Of a stretch of DNA of 64,000 nt, positions 42,880-55,031 are shown piece by piece. Numbering within the stretch: position 1 is the first letter of the stretch; every line of letters starts with the position of its first letter. The position numbers and the translations under genes were made by a program. The DNA is taken from positions 21,799,311 to 21,863,310 of the forward strand of contig OW203727.1 of the NCBI GenBank assembly GCA_934045075.1. The letters are read 5' to 3'. This DNA is from Yponomeuta sedellus (taxonomy: Eukaryota; Arthropoda; Insecta; Lepidoptera; Yponomeutidae). Below the pieces are notes generated by a model that made no database searches, was not told where the DNA came from, and saw only the letters and a program-made list of their open reading frames with translations.

Positions 42880-43065
42880 ATGAAGCAGCTCTTTTTACAA
42901 CCTAATGACAAGAACCGAATCTAGAACTTTAAAGCAGTTTTAGTAAAAACGGCCCTTTATAGCGAAAATCTATTAAAGTGATAGGTTGTTAATTCTGGGT
43001 TCTAGATCGTAGGTTTTAAAAATAGTAGGGGTGGTGTAAAAAAAGGCGTTTTATAAAACAAGTCG
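42880..43065. mobile_element. Fold-back element related to 7761-8070
   Basis: AGAACCGAATCTAG and GGGTTCTAG arms around TTTAAAG/CTATTAAAG mirror the centre of the 7761-8070 element. The outer ends are not clear. Confidence 0.4.
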
Positions 43066-43069
43066 TTCA

Positions 43070-43185
43070 CGTTATGCTCGTGAACGAGTGCTGTTCGTGT
43101 GTCTGGCCGCGGCACTTGTTAGATTTTTCCGACCTATATAAAACAATTAAATAATGCTTTGGCATTTAAAGTTATTAATGGCGAT
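43070..43185 (+). repeat. Unclassified repeat, family M
   Basis: GAGTGCTGTTCGTGTGTCTG and the following GGCACTTGTTA match 3865-3957. Confidence 0.45.
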
Positions 43186-43397
43186 CATGGAATCTTATCG
43201 TATGTATAGGTGGTAACTGATGTATTAGATTTAAGAGGACTTGACAGAAGATGGTCAGAGTGGAGTTTGTTTCCCCGCTTTTCTCCACTACACTACGGCC
43301 CGAAGACAGCGGCTTTCACTTTCATGTTGCATTGTGCTCTGACATTCACCAAACAGAATGTAAGTTCTTTACGTTGAAATAAATTGAATTTAATGGA

Positions 43398-43590
43398 GTC
43401 GTGATTTTTATTCCATTGGGGGCGCCAGACAGCACCACATTAGCGCCTTAGGGGCTTCATATAAAAAAGATAATTTATTAAAAAAAAAAAAAATTTACAG
43501 TGACCTTATCACTAAGGCAGTGGTACCCTGTTCCCTAAAAAACATGGAGGCATACTAGCGCCACCAATGGAAGTATCATATGATCATAAT
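43398..43590. repeat. Inverted-repeat segment with GGCGCCA ends
   Basis: TTCCATTGGGGGCGCCA (43410s) is mirrored by TAGCGCCACCAATGGAA near 43556-43572. A TTAGCGCCTTAGGGG piece recalls the CATTAAGGCG MITE tips. Confidence 0.45.
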
Positions 43591-43599
43591 TTAATCGTT

Positions 43600-44080
43600 C
43601 TTGCAACAAGTATTAGGCCAATCTCTCAATCATATTAGTTTTAATTGTTAAGATCCATAGCATACGGCAAAACCCCAGGACTAGATAGCAGAAACGCCGA
43701 AAACGGCCGTTTTCTGTAATCATAGATTCTAAAACGGGGCTCCTAAAAATCATTATTATTACGATTAGGTTCGATCTGGCACCTGTTGCAAAAATGATCT
43801 GCAAAAAAATATCTAAGAGATTTTCCCATCTAATAAGGGTAGAAAAAATGACACTTTTTTTTAAATTTTTTTTGTAACAAATGTCAGATCATTTTCATGT
43901 TATTAATTAATTAATTAATCATTTTCATTAATTACCGTGAACCTAATACAAAAAAAAACCCGGAACTAGATAACATATTTATGCCAAAAACGTCCGTTTT
44001 CCGTGATCTTAGGTTCTCCGCCCTAAAAATCTTTTTGCAACAACGATGAAACAAAAGTATAACAAAACATGTGTTTTTTC
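43600..44080. repeat. Two related diverged segments
   Basis: GGACTAGATAGCAGAAACG...CGGCCGTTTTCTG (43677-43720) and GGAACTAGATAACATATTT...CGTCCGTTTTCCG (43964-44013) are diverged copies separated by about 290 bp, with a TTAA microrepeat near 43905. Confidence 0.5.
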
Positions 44081-44280
44081 TACTGATGGCGGTCTAGTAC
44101 TACTGCATGGAATAAGAGGCAGGTTAAGATACGAAAGTAAGGATGCTATTCCCAGCACGAGAAAGATGAGACAGCGATACGTCGTGTGACCACGTCGTCA
44201 CTAGTGATGGTAGTCTTTCCTGGAAAACCCCCATTTCGGAAAAAAGCCTAACTAGATCTATGGGTTATATTCTTTATTAA

Positions 44281-44540
44281 TGCACTACCCCGTGCTAAGG
44301 ACGATTTTAAAAAAATATTTAGATGCTAAAAACTCCACCCACGCCGGGACTCGAACCCGCGGCTCGACCTCTGGCTAACCGTGCCAGCGCTCTCCCAACT
44401 GAGCTAATGGGCGACTACCGGCATCAGTGAAAATTCGAACCTCTTTACAATACTCTCTGTATTACGTACTGGCAGCGACATCTGGCTGAAGTAATTTGCA
44501 TCACTTGCAGCCCCGAGTACCTACTTTGAAAACCTATATA
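44281..44540 (-). repeat. SINE A
   Basis: TGCACTACCCCGTGCTAAGG, the tRNA-like module with GGACTCGAACCCGCGGCT and the flanking segment to GAGTACCTACTTTG. Confidence 0.8.
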
Positions 44541-44543
44541 GAG

Positions 44544-44727
44544 TTTAAAAACCTATTTAGAGGCTAAAAATTTCACCCATGCCGGGATTCGAACCCGCAA
44601 CCTCTGGCTATCCGTACCAGCGCTCTCCAATTGAGCTCAATTGGAGAGCGCTGGTACGGATAGCCAGAGGTTGCGGGTTCGAATCCCGGCATGGGTGAAA
44701 TTTTTAGCCTCTAAATAGGTTTTTAAA
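44544..44727. repeat. Perfect 184-bp palindrome of SINE A halves
   Basis: Two inverted SINE A 3' halves meet at TTGAG|CTCAA with no spacer. All 92 base pairs match. Outside it, the right side continues as normal SINE 3' tail. Confidence 0.97.
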
Positions 44728-44774
44728 TTTGTTCCTTAGCACGGGTTAGTGCATTAAAAATAAAAATAGTGTAA

Positions 44775-45040
44775 CCTATATAGAGGCTAAAAATTCCACC
44801 CATGCCGGGATTGGAAGCCGCGACCTCTGGCTATCTGTGCCAGCGCTCTTTCCAACTGAGCTAATGGGCGACTACCGGCATCAGTAAAATTTCGATCCTC
44901 TTTACAGTACTCTCTGTATTACGTACAGGCAGCGACATCTGGCTGAAGCAATTTGCATCACTTGCAGCCCCGAGTACCTACTTAGCAGTTAGGTTTTACA
45001 TAGGAATGATATCGCTGTAACCACATGATTATATTATTTT
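44775..45040 (-). repeat. SINE A
   Basis: The tRNA-like module carries GGGATTGGAAGCCGCGACC (mutated B box). The flanking segment runs to ACCACATGATTATATTA. Confidence 0.8.
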
Positions 45041-45042
45041 TC

Positions 45043-45140
45043 AGTTGGAAAGAGCGCTGGCACGGATAGCCAGAGGTCGCGGGTTCGAATCCCGGCATAG
45101 GTGGAATTTATAGCATCTAAATAGGTTTTTAAATTTGTGA
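45043..45140 (+). repeat. SINE A, 3' half
   Basis: It starts at CAGTTGGAAAGAGCGCTGG, again at the tRNA A box, and continues through GGGTTCGAATCCCGG to AAATAGGTTTTTAAA. Confidence 0.8.
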
Positions 45141-45329
45141 AGTTACCCTCGTAGTAACAATACCACTCGTTCCAGCTCTTAATATTGCCAATGCGCGGTG
45201 GACACGCAAAAATAAAACGATCGATTCTAACGAGTACGTTTGCGTAACTTCACATCAGTTACGTAACAATTTGAATTAATTATCACAGCAACATTTAATT
45301 GAACGACTTTCTTCAAAAGCGTTCTTAGT

Positions 45330-45425
45330 CGGAATGATATCGCTTTACCCACATGATTATATTCTTCTTTAATGCACTAACCCATGCTAAGGACAATTTT
45401 AAAAACCTATTTAGAGGCTACAAAT
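45330..45425 (-). repeat. SINE A, fragments without tRNA part
   Basis: CGGAATGATATCGCTTTACC, then TGCACTAACCCATGCTAAGG and AAAAACCTATTTAGAGGCTA. It stops before the tRNA-like module. Confidence 0.7.
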
Positions 45426-45800
45426 GGATCTATGGATCTAGCCATCTGTGTGCAGCCTTCTACCTAGTGGCAAGTCTTGGCAAGGTAAACAGACCCGCAT
45501 TCACTCGGGCTGCATAGAGCAAGTTGACTGACGGCGTTCGGTAAGTAGCTTACTTTTAAAACTGGAGCGTGGGCGACTCTTATTTATATTTTCTGGTGCG
45601 GGCGGGCGTTACTGCTGCTGAACTCCAGTCTTCAGACTTGGCTTTGCTTTTTACCAGTACAGGATAGTTATTTGTCTATCTGTCACCAATCTTAAGCCAG
45701 TTTTTTGGCATCGTCATCATCTTTTAAACATGTTATCAATTGTAATTATGAAATAAAGTTGTTTTTAAGTACTTATTAGTTTGTCTTGATTGATATGAGG
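45426..45800. other. No recognised feature
   Basis: ATGGATCT is repeated at the start. Otherwise nothing recognised. Confidence 0.4.
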
Positions 45801-45804
45801 ATGT

Positions 45805-46125
45805 TGTGACTAGAATTGAGAAAGGATTTGGACAAGGTCAGGACATCTGGCTTTTCACATGTCCAAACCAAAGCAACATGAAGGTAGAATTATTGACGAA
45901 ACAAATTTATGTTGCGAATATGAGTAGAAGGGCCGGTAAGGGATGACCCAGGTGGACATACGTCAACCAGACAGAAGATGTATCAGAAATGGGGAAGATA
46001 AAAAAGTACCCGAAACCGGCCTGCGTGGATGTAACGACTTATGAACGTTGATGAAGCGAAGGTGATCTGTCAGGATCTTTGGTCTCTGCCTAACACTCTG
46101 GGATACAGGCGTGAGATTATTTTAT
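45805..46125 (+). pseudogene. LINE C-terminus, same type as 39660
   Basis: TGTGACTAGAATTGAGAAAG, then a rearranged piece with an inverted TGTCCAAACCAAAGCAAC, then RLMNVDEAKVICQD-like sequence where the frame is still readable. It ends near GATACAGGCGTGAG. Confidence 0.7.
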
Positions 46126-47160
46126 GTATGTAGTTGTCGCTGAGTTTAAGGGCAGCTGCTAATAAGCTGCCCTTAACCGCTTATTATGTTGCCGCTAATA
46201 AGCTGTTAAGGGTTACCATGATTTTTTCCGATATAATAACAATAACTTTCTCACAACACCTTCACTTGTCCTGGAAAAGCTTGAAAAATTAACAGAGACA
46301 ATTTTTGCCAGAAAGATATATTCATTCATTAACATAGTCATTCGATAAGCTTTTTTTACATCTAGGATAGGCATATCTAGTATATAGAATACGTAAGATT
46401 AACAATGAAATGAAATGATAAGGTTTAATAGAAAGTAGCGCAGAAACTGCGGCTCAATGAACCTTACAATGAAAACCAATTCAAACATTGTGTAGTTATT
46501 TACCAAAAAGTCATCAGTTTCTCTTCTACCTTTTATAAGTTATCGTCGAAGTAATGAACCTTTGACATTTTCCGTTACTTAAATTTATTCGCGTCAGTGG
46601 ATACGCGACAGCTTTATGAGAACATGTCAAACGTAAATTGAAGAGGACATGACTCAATTTCATTCATGTAATATTCATGCTTCGGCGCATAAATTACGTG
46701 GCACTGCCCGACACAAATACCTATGAATGGTAAATTTCCTATTAACAGGATCACAGAAGATTAGGACACTAGCTTTGTAAATAAATTAACAATTTTGACG
46801 TAGTTAAGACGTAAAGGTGTTGTTACGTTTAGCGTCGTTTAATTGCAAGTATCTTCAATAAAAATGTGAGTTATTGTGAGGCTTTGTGAGTTAAAAGGTA
46901 GTTTAATTAAAAATATGTGACCAATGTGAATTGCATCTAAAGAATGTAAGTGAAACGTATTTCTTATCAAAATAAATAATAAAAAAAAAGAAATAACAAA
47001 TAACCCGGCCGCTGAGCATAACGACGTAAATAAGATTCGCGCTGATTTTATACACTCGCGCAAACACGACAAATCGATACAGATCTTATTTGCCTAAATC
47101 TGATCATCGATTATGACGACATGAGTAAAATACAAGCGGACATACACACAAACGTACAAA
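46126..47160. other. Mostly unrecognised; one hairpin and a possible LINE tail
   Basis: AAGGGCAGC (46150s) and GCTGCCCTT form a 9-bp hairpin. AGTAGCGCAGAAACTGCGG near 46435 resembles a LINE tail. No genes. Confidence 0.4.
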
Positions 47161-47480
47161 TAAGAAAGAAAGAAAATGTATTTATTTGACGACACAATAC
47201 TCAAAACAAAACCAAAAAAACACACAAACCAATTACAAAAAAAAAAAAAAGATTACACATAGCAAAAAAAAACAAAAGACACAGCTAAAAAATAAATCAA
47301 CTTTACAACACGAAAACAACATAATTTAATACATAGGTTTTAAGTATTGAGCCCCCAAAATGGGCCCGACTCAGCATAATGTAGCAACTGACTTGTCAGT
47401 TGCAACGCTGATTTTCAGTCGGGTCCAAGCTGCGGTTAGCCATGTACGTGAGAAAAAAAAAATTAATAAGCTGCCCGTGG
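47161..47480. repeat. A-rich tract followed by a hairpin
   Basis: An adenine-rich stretch (47165-47330) precedes a two-level hairpin: GCAACTGAC/GTCAGTTGC inside GGGCCCGACT/AGTCGGGTCC. This is probably an old inverted LINE tail. Confidence 0.45.
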
Positions 47481-47944
47481 TGTGAAATATACAATAGATT
47501 ACAATACTTAAATATTATACTGTGCAGTGCTTGTGAAGAGTGAAGGTAATAAATACATAATATAATCGGATAAACAGTGAAACAAATAAGTCAGTGATAT
47601 AATTCAATGGAGATATACAAATATTATGTTGATAGACTTACGGGTAAGCGAATAAAATACAAACGAGAGAAGTTCAGTACGTGAAGTGGTGACCTGCGAG
47701 AAAACATCCCGTTCACTCTAATATGGACCGTAAAGTGCGTGCCATTAGAACGTGTACGCGAACACAGACCGTGGACAAGGAATGCAGGTGCGAGGCAACC
47801 TGTCAGTGAGTAACTAACTACTACTACTTTTACATGGGCGTATTGAGGGTTTTTTCAAGGGGCCCCAACCGTATGTAGCGATGATATGCTACACCGAACT
47901 CTTACCAGACCATCCCAGAGTGGGACGAGCCTGCACGTCCCCCT
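47481..47944. other. No recognised feature
   Basis: No family or coding signal recognised. Confidence 0.4.
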
Positions 47945-48001
47945 CTAATATATATATTTTATTAATATATATATATATTTATTTTTTTTATTTTTTTTTT
48001 A
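47945..48001 (-). repeat. A/TA-rich tail of the LINE
   Basis: Directly after the stop codon the minus strand is A-rich and then (TA)n. The 3' UTR is therefore almost absent in this copy. Confidence 0.75.
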
Positions 48002-50847
48002 TTAAAGTGTTTGCTGCTGTATCTGCAAAAGATGCGCCCTATAAGTGGACCTAAATGTGTGCTTACTTTTGCAGACACGGATAGGTGGCGGGATGTTGTT
48101 CCAACATTTTGTTGCCGCATATCTAAAACTTCCCCGGAAGGCTGCTGTACGGTGTCTCGCTAGTAGAAGCGGTGCAGTGGCCCCTCTTATACTCTCAGCA
48201 TGTCGTGATTGTCGCCAGGTAAGCTTAAAAAACAAATATGGGGGGTTGCGAGTATTTATGACGCCGAACAAAAGAGTTGCTAACTGTAGCCTTTGTCTCG
48301 CTTCCATTTTTAGAATGTTCGCGCCATTGAGGAAGGGGGTCACGTGTGTACGAGGTGGAATTGAAAAAATGTATCGAGCGCAAGCGTTTTGGACCCTTTG
48401 AACGAGCTTTTGGGTCCTTTGAAGTAAACAGGGCCCATAAACAGTAGCACAATAATTGAGTTTTGACAATACTAAAGCCTCGCAAAGTCGTAGACGGAGC
48501 TTCTCGCTTATAAAATTACGGATACGATACAACATTTTAAGTCGATAAAAACAATTTCTTACCACCTCTTGAACGTGACGCTCGAAATGCAACTCACCGT
48601 CAATTACAATGCCAAGATTTCGAGCTTCAGTTACCTCGAGGTGACCGACGAAGTGACCGACGAAGTGACCATCGAAGTGATCAACGAACTTACTGAATCG
48701 ACATGCTGACCCATTTGAGTGCCCAACATTTCCACGTGAAGATCCGCTTGGTTCAATGTTTTCAGTTGCTTTTTTGATCCTAATAGCATATATTTTGATT
48801 TCGTGGGATTTAAAACTAAGCAGTTTGCTTTGGACCACTCAGCGATACTATTTAAGTCCTCATTAAGGCGCTGAACACAAGAAACAGCATCAGTCGGAGG
48901 AACTCTCGTATACACTTGCAGGTCGTCGGCATATATATGATAATGGCAGTGTTTGATATAGTGCGTTATATCAGCTGTGTAAATAATAAATAGTAACGGA
49001 CCAATAATTGATCCCTGAGGAATTCCTCTATCCAAGAGTTTATCCTGGGATTCACACGCAGTGCCATCAGACTTTTGTAACAGTACACGCTGACGGCGAC
49101 ACGACAAATAACTATGGAACCATCTAATACTAGCAGTATCAAAACCGTAATGTGACAGCTTTGATAGCATTAAAGAATGGTTTATCGAGTCAAACGCCCG
49201 CGAAAAATCTAGCATAACCAAAATACTACCGCTACCGTTGTCTTGAGCACACAAAATATTATCAATAACATCCAATAGTGCAGTGCTTGTACTATGACCT
49301 CTACGAAATCCTGACTGGATTATAGGTAATATATTATTGTCCTCGCAAAAGCGAATCACCTGATCGTATACCACCTTTTTAAGGATTTTAGACATTATAG
49401 GCAGTAGGCTGATTGGCCTAAGGTCGGTTACATTTGCTGGATTGCAGTTTTTAGGTATAGGTCGGACAACGGCTGTTTTCCAGTATTCGGGAAAAGTAGA
49501 AGTAACTATTGACTTGTTTATGATATCCGTAATAGAACTTAACGAGTGTGGAAGGGACGCTATGATCATATCCAAACTGATGCCATCTACACCTTGTGCA
49601 TTAGAGGAAAGAGACATTATAATTTTAGAAACAGCAGTGTCATTTACTGGATGTAGTGTGAACATTGCACTAGTGTACCTATTAGACTCAAAGTATGTCA
49701 GACGTGAGATACTACAATAATTGTCCCCAGGCATATTAACGAAATGATTATTAATTTCGTCGGGATCATCGAAGTGATCCGGTAAGTCATTTTTCCTGTT
49801 GATTTGGGGAAGAACTATATTTTTTAGTGTTTTCCACAAGGTTTTAGGTTTGTTAATGTTGCTATTGACATGCTTTTCGAAGTAACATCGCTTTACGAAG
49901 TATAAACTGACATTGACCAAATGTTTAAGTGATTTGTACTCCTTTTTATTCGTATCAGACTTTGTACCGGAGAACTTCTTATGGGCTTGATCACGCAACT
50001 GCATCATATACAGAACGTTGCTGGTAAGCCATGGTTTCTGTTTGTCTCTAATGACTATTGTTTTCATGGGAGCGAGCTTGTCGAATAAAGATATAATATT
50101 ATCAGAAAATTCTTTTACCATTTCGCCTACATTAGTCTTTTGTGTTACACTCTTCCAATTAATTGATTGTAATTTTAAATTTAAATTATTTATGTCAATG
50201 TTTTTCAACGGTCTATATTTAACTTTTCGTGGTGGTAACTTTTGTTTTCGTATCTTAAATTCTGCCGTGATTATTGCATGGCTACACAGACTAGGTATAT
50301 GATCCGTAGTAACTGTAACTTTAACGGGGTCAACATCGGTACACACTAGGTCAATTAGGGTAGAGGAATGTTCAGTAAAATTAGTTGGGGTACAAACTAA
50401 ATTTTTCAGAGTCATACAAGTCAAAAAGTTTTCTAATTTATTTCGATTGCTACTACATTCTAACACATTTATATTAAGGTCACCTAGCAAGATTATGTGG
50501 TCAAAATTGGCAAAGCTTATTATAGATTCAGTTAGAGCATCCAGAAAGAGGTCACAGTTAAGCCACGGTGGCCTATACGCTGTTCCGATCACTAAACGGG
50601 TGGAATTTACTGTTACTGACAGCCACATTTGCTCCACTTGATCAGGCGCGGGGGGATGAGGGACGGTAACAGCGCGCACGCCGCGGTGTACGTAGAATCC
50701 CACGCCACCTCCGCGCTGTCGCACAGTGCGCGGCCGTGGCACATGCCGCAGACGGTACCCCGGTAGCGTAGGGGCCCGACCCTCTTCACCCTGTCTTAAC
50801 CAGGTTTCATTAATACCTATTATATCAGGTGAAAATGGGATAAACAA
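48002..50847 (-). pseudogene. Non-LTR retrotransposon ORF2 (endonuclease and reverse transcriptase), 5' truncated and frameshifted
   Basis: The first frame (50847 to 48631, 738 codons) opens inside an exonuclease-endonuclease-phosphatase domain. Residues about 1-195 show NETW (13-16), GTAYRPP (88-94), GDLNIN (122-127) and TDH (181-183). The N-terminal catalytic Asn region is absent. The reverse transcriptase spans about 450-690, with DLRPISLLP (475-483), QSGFRRGHST (511-520), DFSRAFD (547-553), GIPQGS (608-613) and catalytic YADD (639-642). The frame then breaks in a 12-bp repeat. The C-terminus continues one frame over, from ARNLGIVIDGELHFERHV to the stop at 48002-48004, then a TA/A-rich tail. 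Likely Jockey/CR1 group; it would copy its RNA into nicked DNA. No ORF1 is present. Confidence 0.9.
48648..48695. repeat. 12-bp tandem repeat inside the LINE
   Basis: GTGACCGACGAA-like units occur about four times with substitutions. The reading frame of the LINE breaks at or next to it. Confidence 0.8.
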
Positions 50848-50959
50848 ATAACCCAGACCAAGTAAAAAACTTGATAGACGTTATCGATCGATCATCACTA
50901 TGCTAGGCCGCGGACAAAGACCAGACGTACAAACATGGTCAACTTAAAAAGGTTCCTTA

Positions 50960-51085
50960 TTGACTTTTTTTAATTTAAATAACTATTATTAATTTTTTTT
51001 GGAATAAGGCCGCCGTCTGAAAGTTAAGAAATATCTGTGTAATTTCCATTTTTATGTACAATAAAGTGTTCTCTATCTATCTAAA
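50960..51085 (+). repeat. LINE 3' tail, family K
   Basis: AATAAGGCCGCCGTCTGAAA, TAATTTCCATTTTTATGTAC and the CTCTATCTATCTA end. Confidence 0.75.
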
Positions 51086-51089
51086 TAAA

Positions 51090-51735
51090 CAAATTTTCAG
51101 CTCATGACATACCTCAACTGCGAGCGCCCTATTCACTCAATCACACATACGAGACATGATATTATTATTGATATTAATTTCAATCCGTTTTCTCCAAATA
51201 TGAGCCAGGTGATCTACGCCCATCCCCGGATTTAACTTTTCGCAAGAACTATGTCCATCCAAAATGAAAATAATACACAATATGCTCATGTAAAGTCAGC
51301 CTTAAATGCACTGGAAATTTCCGCCTCGTTATTAGATTTGTGTAACGTCGTTGAATTGGGAAAGGGAAGTGAAAATCGCTCTTGATTGAGAGCCATTGAT
51401 TGCAATGACTGAGCTCTGTGTACTTTGCCAATTTCCCTGTCTTCATTTGCATACTGTATGAGGGGCTGAGCATAGGAAGTATTCTGTTTAATTCCGAACT
51501 GGAACAAGTCCCGTTGCCCTTAATCGCTTAGTTATATTCTATAGATTCATGGTACGTCTTTTATCTTGTCACCGGTTCAGGTTTTTGAGTATAATCATAA
51601 TCATATGGCTTCTCTTAAGACACGCCTATGAGCCTAATCTTCGGCTATTCGTTTCCATTCACTGCCCACCGCTTTGCGAATGTCGTCGCTCCACCTGGTC
51701 ACAGGGCGTAGGAATTAACGCTACGCTTATCGTTT
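51090..51735. other. No recognised feature
   Basis: No family recognised. Small frames here have no motif. Confidence 0.4.
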
Positions 51736-51736
51736 C

Positions 51737-51870
51737 GCGATCTCCACTCCTGAACCAGTCTAAAAAAGCAGTTGTCGGTCCTGATCTCTACTCTTGAACC
51801 AGTCTACCACAGCAGTTGTCGGTCCTGATCTCTACTCTTGAACCAGTCTACCACAGCAGTTGTCGGTCCT
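51737..51870. repeat. 44-bp tandem repeat, three units
   Basis: CTGATCTCTACTCTTGAACC starts at 51781 and 51825; a diverged first unit precedes. Each unit ends CAGCAGTTGTCGGTC. Confidence 0.93.
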
Positions 51871-52960
51871 GCTGCAGATAAGACCTGCCTGAACCCACTC
51901 TAGTTTGCTAATCTGTTGAGCTCTGTCGATCACTTTAGTACCCTGGTGAATTACTTCACTTGGGAAATTTTGAGTTTTCTATGCAGCCCACATAAGTGCA
52001 GAGCAGCATTTCACTTGGAGAGAGATAGTGATAAATAAAAAGATCTGAGGTATAGTGCAATAAATGCCTAATGGTTGAAATGAGCAAGACATTCAAATGC
52101 TGACTGGCTTAGTTACGGCATATGTGAATAAGTTTGGTCATGGAAAACTCATCCATAGACTATAACCGCGATGTCTGTTTTTCAGTCTAACTTAAAAATA
52201 GGATTATTTTTCAAACAGCTTGCTGAAAATTGCCCAACAGAGGCAAAGGGTACTTTAATTTTATATAACTTTTTACAATAACTTATTGAAACAAATGAAG
52301 GACGAGGATGAATTTTGGTTATCCATAGAAAATTCACAAATTTTATGGACTTCTCAGCCTAAACAGACTTCACAACTTTTCGACCAAATTGAGCCAGTAA
52401 CGACATCTATTAACGAGTTTTAAACGCTGCTCAACCTCTTGTGCAGGTTTCAAGAAAAAAAAAGCCGGCCAGTTGAGAAGTAAATTTACAAAAGCAAATT
52501 GTTTAAGTTACGATAGATGGCGCTGACGGCTTTCTAAGTAGATGTCTCTAAATATATTCTCAAAAATGTCATCTTAACGGTACCTTCGGCGCATATACTG
52601 TTCCTAAACTCAAAGTTTGATTCGGAGAGTCAATTATTATCTTCCTAAGAATTAACTACTTACATGATAATAATACAAAATAACAATGTACAAAAAATAT
52701 TGATGTATGTAATAATAAAATTAATCATATTGTCAGATTAGCAAAAACAGAAATCACGACGCGTTTTTTGACTTAAATCCGGATTAACTTACTTGACCCA
52801 ACACATTACTCACTATTCCATTACTTCCGACACAAAAATCAATCGGATTTACGTCACGAAGAACAAATCAATTCGTACTCACAAACATAACACTTAACAA
52901 GACATATGTGTATCACAATATAAACATATAAACAAACTGAAAAAAAAATATTAGTAATAG
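51871..52960. other. No recognised feature (1.1 kb)
   Basis: AT-rich, no family and no coding frame of note. Confidence 0.45.
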
Positions 52961-52964
52961 ATTC

Positions 52965-53135
52965 GAGGTTGGGCAGCAGCGCCCCCTGCAGTACAATTCC
53001 ACTAAACTGCGATCCCCAACCCGCATGCCCAGCGTGGGGATTATGGGCATTACCCCCTAATGATGGCACAACCTTGCGCTCATTAGGGGAGGGCTATGTC
53101 CAGCAGTGGACTAATATAGTCTGAAGAAGAAGAAT
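52965..53135 (+). pseudogene. RTE 3' end
   Basis: GCAGCAGCGCCCCCTGCAGT, CCCCAACCCGCATGCCCAGC and GTCCAGCAGTGGACTAATAT, with a GAAGAAG tail. 5' truncated. Confidence 0.8.
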
Positions 53136-53299
53136 AGATTCGACTATCCCGATCCCCACCCATGTGGATAAGATTTACCGTCACTACTCATTCACAATCT
53201 ACATCCACATTCTTCCCTAGCTAATAGGAGAGTAGGGACAAAAGCGACAGCTTCAGTTTCATTATTTGCTTCCTATAGCGTATCAGACAGTTGTGATGA

Positions 53300-53318
53300 T
53301 GTGACATATATATATATG

Positions 53319-53370
<52 letters not shown>
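53300..53370. repeat. (TA)n microsatellite
   Basis: An AT dinucleotide tract with a TATGTATG interruption. Confidence 0.95.
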
Positions 53371-54936
53371 TGTGGTACTACTAGGAAGGGCATAAAAACC
53401 TAAGGACAATGGGGTATTATTTGAATAAAACAACATTTTCGGAAGTATAGGTTTTAATAAAAGTTTATATAATTAAATTACAGCATAAATCACAGTACAT
53501 AACTAGCATTGTGTTCGAAATATATTTTTTGTTATTTGTGAGCATTATTTATATGTATTAGTCAGATACTTTGCTTAATGTTTTTTTTTGTTTATTTTAT
53601 TCGCTTTTATTTAAGACAGAATGAAGTGAAGGATGAAAAGATACCTATTTGTATGAATTTTACTTTAACTCTTCCCCTAAGTTTAAGTATAACACATACA
53701 TTTAGTGTGAAATGAAGTTATTTCTATCTCTTATATTATTTTGCGATAATCGAAACATGCTGCCTGTTTTTTCTTCTTAATTTGTTACCACGAGTTTACC
53801 TTGTGCGCTTTGCTAAGATAAAAGTATTTGGTCAAAGCATTTGAATATAATGTGCTGACTTACAACTAACATTGTGTAAACTTCCCCAATTTACACAGTC
53901 TTGCAATTTTCAGTGTCTAAACTCTAGTCTTCAGAAAATTACCATAGGAAAGAAAAAGTTTTACATTTTTAAAGTTCTTAAACTCGACTCACAACTTACT
54001 CTCTCTCTCTCTTAAAATAAGAAAACAGAAGCCACAACAAGACACACAGTAAAGACGAAGCTTTTTAATAGAAAATCTTATCTTAAAGTTAAGCAATTTT
54101 CCTAAAAGAAATTCGTTCCATCTACTCGTACGGCTTGTTTTAGATACTTAGCATTCGAAGTTATCAGATCACTCTCTTGAAGAGAGATGGTCCCCTTATA
54201 TATGATCTATTCGCTAAAAGCGTTCTGTAAAGATTACAACATAGACTATGCTGGGATCTCAAATTCTAGCAATTCTTACTAACAGAGACTAGAAGAAAAG
54301 TAATCTTAGTTCTACGCTATGACTAGTTGACTAATTCAAAATGTAAAAGGGGCAAAAAGCTACTTTTCATTTGCTAATAAGATAGCTAGTTTGCTTTGCT
54401 ATTTGAAAAACTATGCGTTGAGTAATAAAATGTTTTCACTAACTTAAATTAATTTGTTATTGTGCTGCGTTTAATCTATAATTTCGTAATAATTATGTGT
54501 CGTTATAATATCAAAAAACGTGGTATAATTTGAAAAGTAGCGATTTATGTTTAATTCATTACGTTTTTTTCTATAAGTAATTTATTGTTACAGTTTAAGT
54601 TTCGACAGTTACAAGTTACTCTTTAGTTTTTTCATTATAAGAATCTGATTTTATAGGCACTTCTTAATAAGTGACTGATTATTTTTATTAATGAGGTATG
54701 CAGTGCACGATTTTATTGCTTTTAAAATTAATACCATGATCAATATAAACATTTATCACAAGTATTGTAAATGCTTTGGACTGAGTATAATTTTTAATAC
54801 CATAATGTTTCAAGAGCTTTTATAGATAATTTCGCAATTAGATAGATTTTCGCCATTGCTTCATCCAATGTATCATAGTTAACACTTTTTTGTAACGCCA
54901 TTGTTTGCGCGAGCGAACACTATTAGATGAATTTAG
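53371..54936. other. No recognised feature (1.6 kb)
   Basis: AT-rich sequence, probably single copy. CTCT repeat near 54000. No coding frame of note on either strand. Confidence 0.45.
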
Positions 54937-55031
54937 TCCCACCACAAAAATACTGAATCGGTTAATTACTTAACAGTTTATTTGACCTGTCAATATTTTG
55001 CGCAAATTCAATCCTTTTGTGGTGGGACCTG
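54937..55031. mobile_element. Short inverted-repeat element
   Basis: GTCCCACCACAAAA at the left pairs with TTTTGTGGTGGGAC at the right; weaker pairing (TACTGAAT/ATTCAATC) extends inward. About 95 bp in all, a possible tiny MITE. Confidence 0.55.

Noticed and set aside
48045..50641. Plus-strand frames of 60-118 codons opposite the LINE
   Set aside because: They are antisense to a well-supported reverse transcriptase frame.
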